Positions 42,924-44,802 of a stretch of 44,802 nucleotides of DNA are shown here, one piece after another. How positions within the stretch are numbered: position 1 is the stretch's first letter; every line of letters begins with the position of its first letter. The position numbers and the translations under genes were made by a program. The notes beneath the pieces are model-generated. The model worked only from the letters and a program-made list of their open reading frames with translations. It searched no databases and was not told the DNA's origin. The DNA comes from Snuella sedimenti (GTDB taxonomy: Bacteria > Bacteroidota > Bacteroidia > Flavobacteriales > Flavobacteriaceae), in contig NZ_JAELVQ010000027.1 of assembly GCF_016428595.1 (NCBI RefSeq), positions 1 through 44,802 of the forward strand, read 5' to 3'.

Positions 42924-44444
42924 ATGAAAAGCTTAATAAAATTAAAATCACTTTCCGTACTGTTTATATTCCTTTTTTCTATGGCTTGCACCCGCAAAAC
43001 AATTCCACCCAATATAATTTTAGTAATGACCGATGATCAGGGCTATGGAGACATCTCTGCACATGGAAGTCCTGATGTTTTAACGCCGAATATGGATAAA
43101 TTAAAATCGCAGGGAATTAGTCTGGAAGATTTTCAAGTTAGTCCAACATGTGCTCCAACAAGGTCAGCAATAATGACAGGTAGGCATCCTTTTAAAAATG
43201 CGATTACGCATACCATTTTAGAACGTGAACGAATGGCTTTGGGGATAAGAACCTTGCCGGAAATTTTAAAAAGAGGCGGATACATAAGCGGCATATTCGG
43301 AAAATGGCATTTGGGCGATGAGCCTGAATATCAACCCGATAGTCGTGGATTTAGCGAAGTGTTTATTCATGGTGCAGGTGGAATTGGTCAAGCTTATGCT
43401 GGTTCGTGTGCAGATGTTCCCGACAATAGGTATTTCGATCCAATTATAAAACACAACGGAACCTTTGTGAAAACCTTAGGTTATTGTACCAATATTTTTT
43501 TCACACAGGCTTTATCGTGGATCAAAACTAAAGCGAATGAAGATAAACCGTTTTTTGCCTATATTTCATTAAATGCACCACACGGTCCTTTTATTGCTCC
43601 CGATAAATACAAGGCGAAATTTATAAAACAAGGTTATCCAAAAAAAGCCCAAGGTTTTTATGGAATGATTGAAAACGTAGATGATAATTTGGGTCTTTTA
43701 ATGGAAAAACTAAGTGCCTGGAATCTTGCTGATAATACCATTCTGATATTTATGTCAGACAATGGAAAAACAGGCGGTGGCAACAATACTGTGCATGGCC
43801 CTACTTACAATGCTGGCATGAAGGGAATGAAAGGCAGTGTGCATGAAGGAGGAACAAGAGTTCCGTTTTTTATACGCTGGCCAAATAACTTTGCGGCAGG
43901 TGAAAAAGTGGTTGCCTTACTCAACCACTACGACATACTACCGACATTGGCAGAAATTGCTGGAATTGATATCTCGGATATTCCTGACATGGACGGACAA
44001 AGTTTTTTGCCATATTTAAAGGATAGAACTTATAAGGCCGACGACAGGTATCGTTTTATTCACGGTGGACGATGGCCCTTAAATCCTAAAAATGCAAACA
44101 ACCAAGAAGGTAGCGAACGTTGGATGGGTACTCTGGAAAACTCGAACCCTAATAACTCGATTTACAAAAACTGTGCGGTACGAAACGAACGTTACCGCTT
44201 TGTAAATAACAAAGAGTTATACGATGTAATTACCGACCCGGGGCAAAAACAGGATATAGCAGCTCAACACCCCGAAATAGTACTTGAAATGAGTAAAATT
44301 TACGACCAATGGTGGAGAAATGTAAGACCTTTTATGGTGAATGAAAATGTTCCTTTGGCAAATGAAAAACCTTTTTGGATGGAATATGAAAAGCAAAAGG
44401 AATTAGGAGGTATCAAAAAATGGATAAGACCCAGCCTTGATTAA
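42924..44444 (+). CDS. Sulfatase (arylsulfatase type, family S1), lipoprotein
   Basis: 506 residues. Lipobox F-S-M-A-C with Cys22. The metal-site opening is V-M-T-D-D-Q-G-Y-G-D (Asp37, Asp38). The sulfatase signature Cys76-A-P-T-R-S-A-I-M-T-G-R has the cysteine that a maturase converts to formylglycine. K-W-H-L-G-D and S-D-N-G-K-T-G-G complete the active site. It removes sulfate from a sulfated sugar or polysaccharide at the cell surface or in the periplasm, which suits a marine algal-polymer user. No SusC/D or sugar-degrading gene is seen upstream; a possible beta-helix protein lies downstream on the other strand. Confidence 0.93.
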   Translation: MKSLIKLKSLSVLFIFLFSMACTRKTIPPNIILVMTDDQGYGDISAHGSPDVLTPNMDKLKSQGISLEDFQVSPTCAPTRSAIMTGRHPFKNAITHTILERERMALGIRTLPEILKRGGYISGIFGKWHLGDEPEYQPDSRGFSEVFIHGAGGIGQAYAGSCADVPDNRYFDPIIKHNGTFVKTLGYCTNIFFTQALSWIKTKANEDKPFFAYISLNAPHGPFIAPDKYKAKFIKQGYPKKAQGFYGMIENVDDNLGLLMEKLSAWNLADNTILIFMSDNGKTGGGNNTVHGPTYNAGMKGMKGSVHEGGTRVPFFIRWPNNFAAGEKVVALLNHYDILPTLAEIAGIDISDIPDMDGQSFLPYLKDRTYKADDRYRFIHGGRWPLNPKNANNQEGSERWMGTLENSNPNNSIYKNCAVRNERYRFVNNKELYDVITDPGQKQDIAAQHPEIVLEMSKIYDQWWRNVRPFMVNENVPLANEKPFWMEYEKQKELGGIKKWIRPSLD

Positions 44445-44709
44445 ATTGCAAAAGATTTACTCATGATTTTTTGGGGTGATTCAAATAAATAAAAGCGATA
44501 ACAATAGTAGCCGTTGCACAAGCCCTTAATTTTCTAAAAGCAAGATACAAATAAGCCCTTTTAAGGGCTTTTATTTTGCCGTGTAAATTGCTTGCACCCT
44601 AAAATTATGAGACTTAAAAAGACGTAAAATGTATTGTAGGTCAGCTTTAAAGGCAAAACGAACATTGGACAGGCTTGTGGCCCTGTAGGCTCACCCATAT
44701 TAGAACTGT
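44445..44709. other. Intergenic region behind the sulfatase
   Basis: 265 bases between two convergent genes. Apart from the terminator at 44553, only a short repeat ACAGG (44669-44673) facing CCTGT (44682-44686) is visible. No gene was found. Confidence 0.5.
44553..44577 (+). terminator. Rho-independent terminator of the sulfatase gene
   Basis: AAGCCCTT (44553-44560) pairs with AAGGGCTT (44563-44570), followed by TTATTTT. It lies about 110 bases after the stop codon. Confidence 0.75.
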
Positions 44710-44802
44710 CTAATTTTCTAAAATTTCAACAAAGTTATTGTTTTTAATTGTAATGGAGCTAGCTCCATTACAATTGACTTCTGCATATTTTATCGGGGAC
44801 AT
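44710..44802 (-). CDS. C-terminal end of a possible beta-helix protein (partial)
   Basis: A minus-strand frame is open from the window edge to TAG at 44710-44712, 30 codons. It reads S-P-I-K-Y-A-E-V-N-C-N-G-A-S-S-I-T-I-K-N-N-N-F. The repeat-like form N-G-A-S-x-I-T-I-K-N-N-N-F is typical of right-handed parallel beta-helices such as polysaccharide lyases, and a sulfatase next door would fit. The part is short and contains a 30-bp palindrome, so the call is tentative. Confidence 0.35.
   Translation of the reverse strand: MSPIKYAEVNCNGASSITIKNNNFVEILEN
44746..44775. repeat. Perfect 30-bp palindrome
   Basis: AATTGTAATGGAGCT (44746-44760) is followed at once by its exact reverse complement (44761-44775), with no spacer. 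It lies inside the partial frame at the right edge. Confidence 0.8.

Overview
The window looks like chromosome from a marine-type member of the Flavobacteriaceae (Bacteroidota). The evidence is an A+T-rich genome, upstream sequences without Shine-Dalgarno sites but with TAnnTTTG-type -7 boxes, a type IX secretion gene (porQ), a fused E1 alpha/beta dehydrogenase, a conserved rlmD-DUF6452-DUF6048 run, lipoproteins and a sulfatase. No tRNA, rRNA, CRISPR array or replication origin was seen.

Layout. 1-5.4 kb (minus strand): a secreted intradiol-dioxygenase-like protein, cmk, porQ and lon. 5.6-8.3 kb: a lipoprotein, a rhomboid protease and an LpxL-type acyltransferase. 8.3-10.6 kb (minus): glmM, a small membrane protein and an ABC ATPase in one apparent operon. 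10.7-14.9 kb (plus): ACP phosphodiesterase, gamma-glutamyltransferase, an unknown membrane-anchored protein, a CPVC thioredoxin-like protein and a MarR regulator with a cysteine cluster. 14.9-23.2 kb: an unknown minus-strand protein, a small secreted protein, uvrA, a LOG-family protein and a large M1-peptidase-like protein with lost zinc ligands. 23.3-31.5 kb (plus): E1 dehydrogenase, DoxX, an unknown protein, NUDIX, PrsW, then a three-gene acyl-CoA carboxylase, which plausibly joins branched-chain amino acid breakdown to propionyl-CoA metabolism. 31.5-35.2 kb (minus): amidohydrolase, MarC and ornithine aminotransferase. 35.7-38.6 kb (plus): rlmD and two DUF genes.

The accessory part is 38.8-42.7 kb. 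A lipoprotein gene is bracketed by GTTGTAC and its exact complement GTACAAC. It is followed by an imperfect palindrome of about 130 bp that ends in GTTGGGC, which has the form of an integron attC site. Next comes a two-gene AAA ATPase + DUF4435/Toprim pair resembling the PARIS anti-phage system. Directly behind its stop codon, in the opposite orientation, lies the 3' end of a group II intron (maturase C-terminus, 34-nt domain V with a CGC triad, domain VI). Its 3' exon reads TGAAC (TRRRY), as expected for a group IIC intron inserted in an attC site. The intron is cut off by the N-terminal piece of an IS1182-like transposase. I read this region as a small integrase-less cassette array carrying a defence system and later hit by mobile elements.

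42.9 kb to the end: a secreted sulfatase, then the C-terminal end of a possible beta-helix protein that runs off the window. Several intergenic regions hold flavobacterial-type repeat hairpins, including one family with compensatory base changes.
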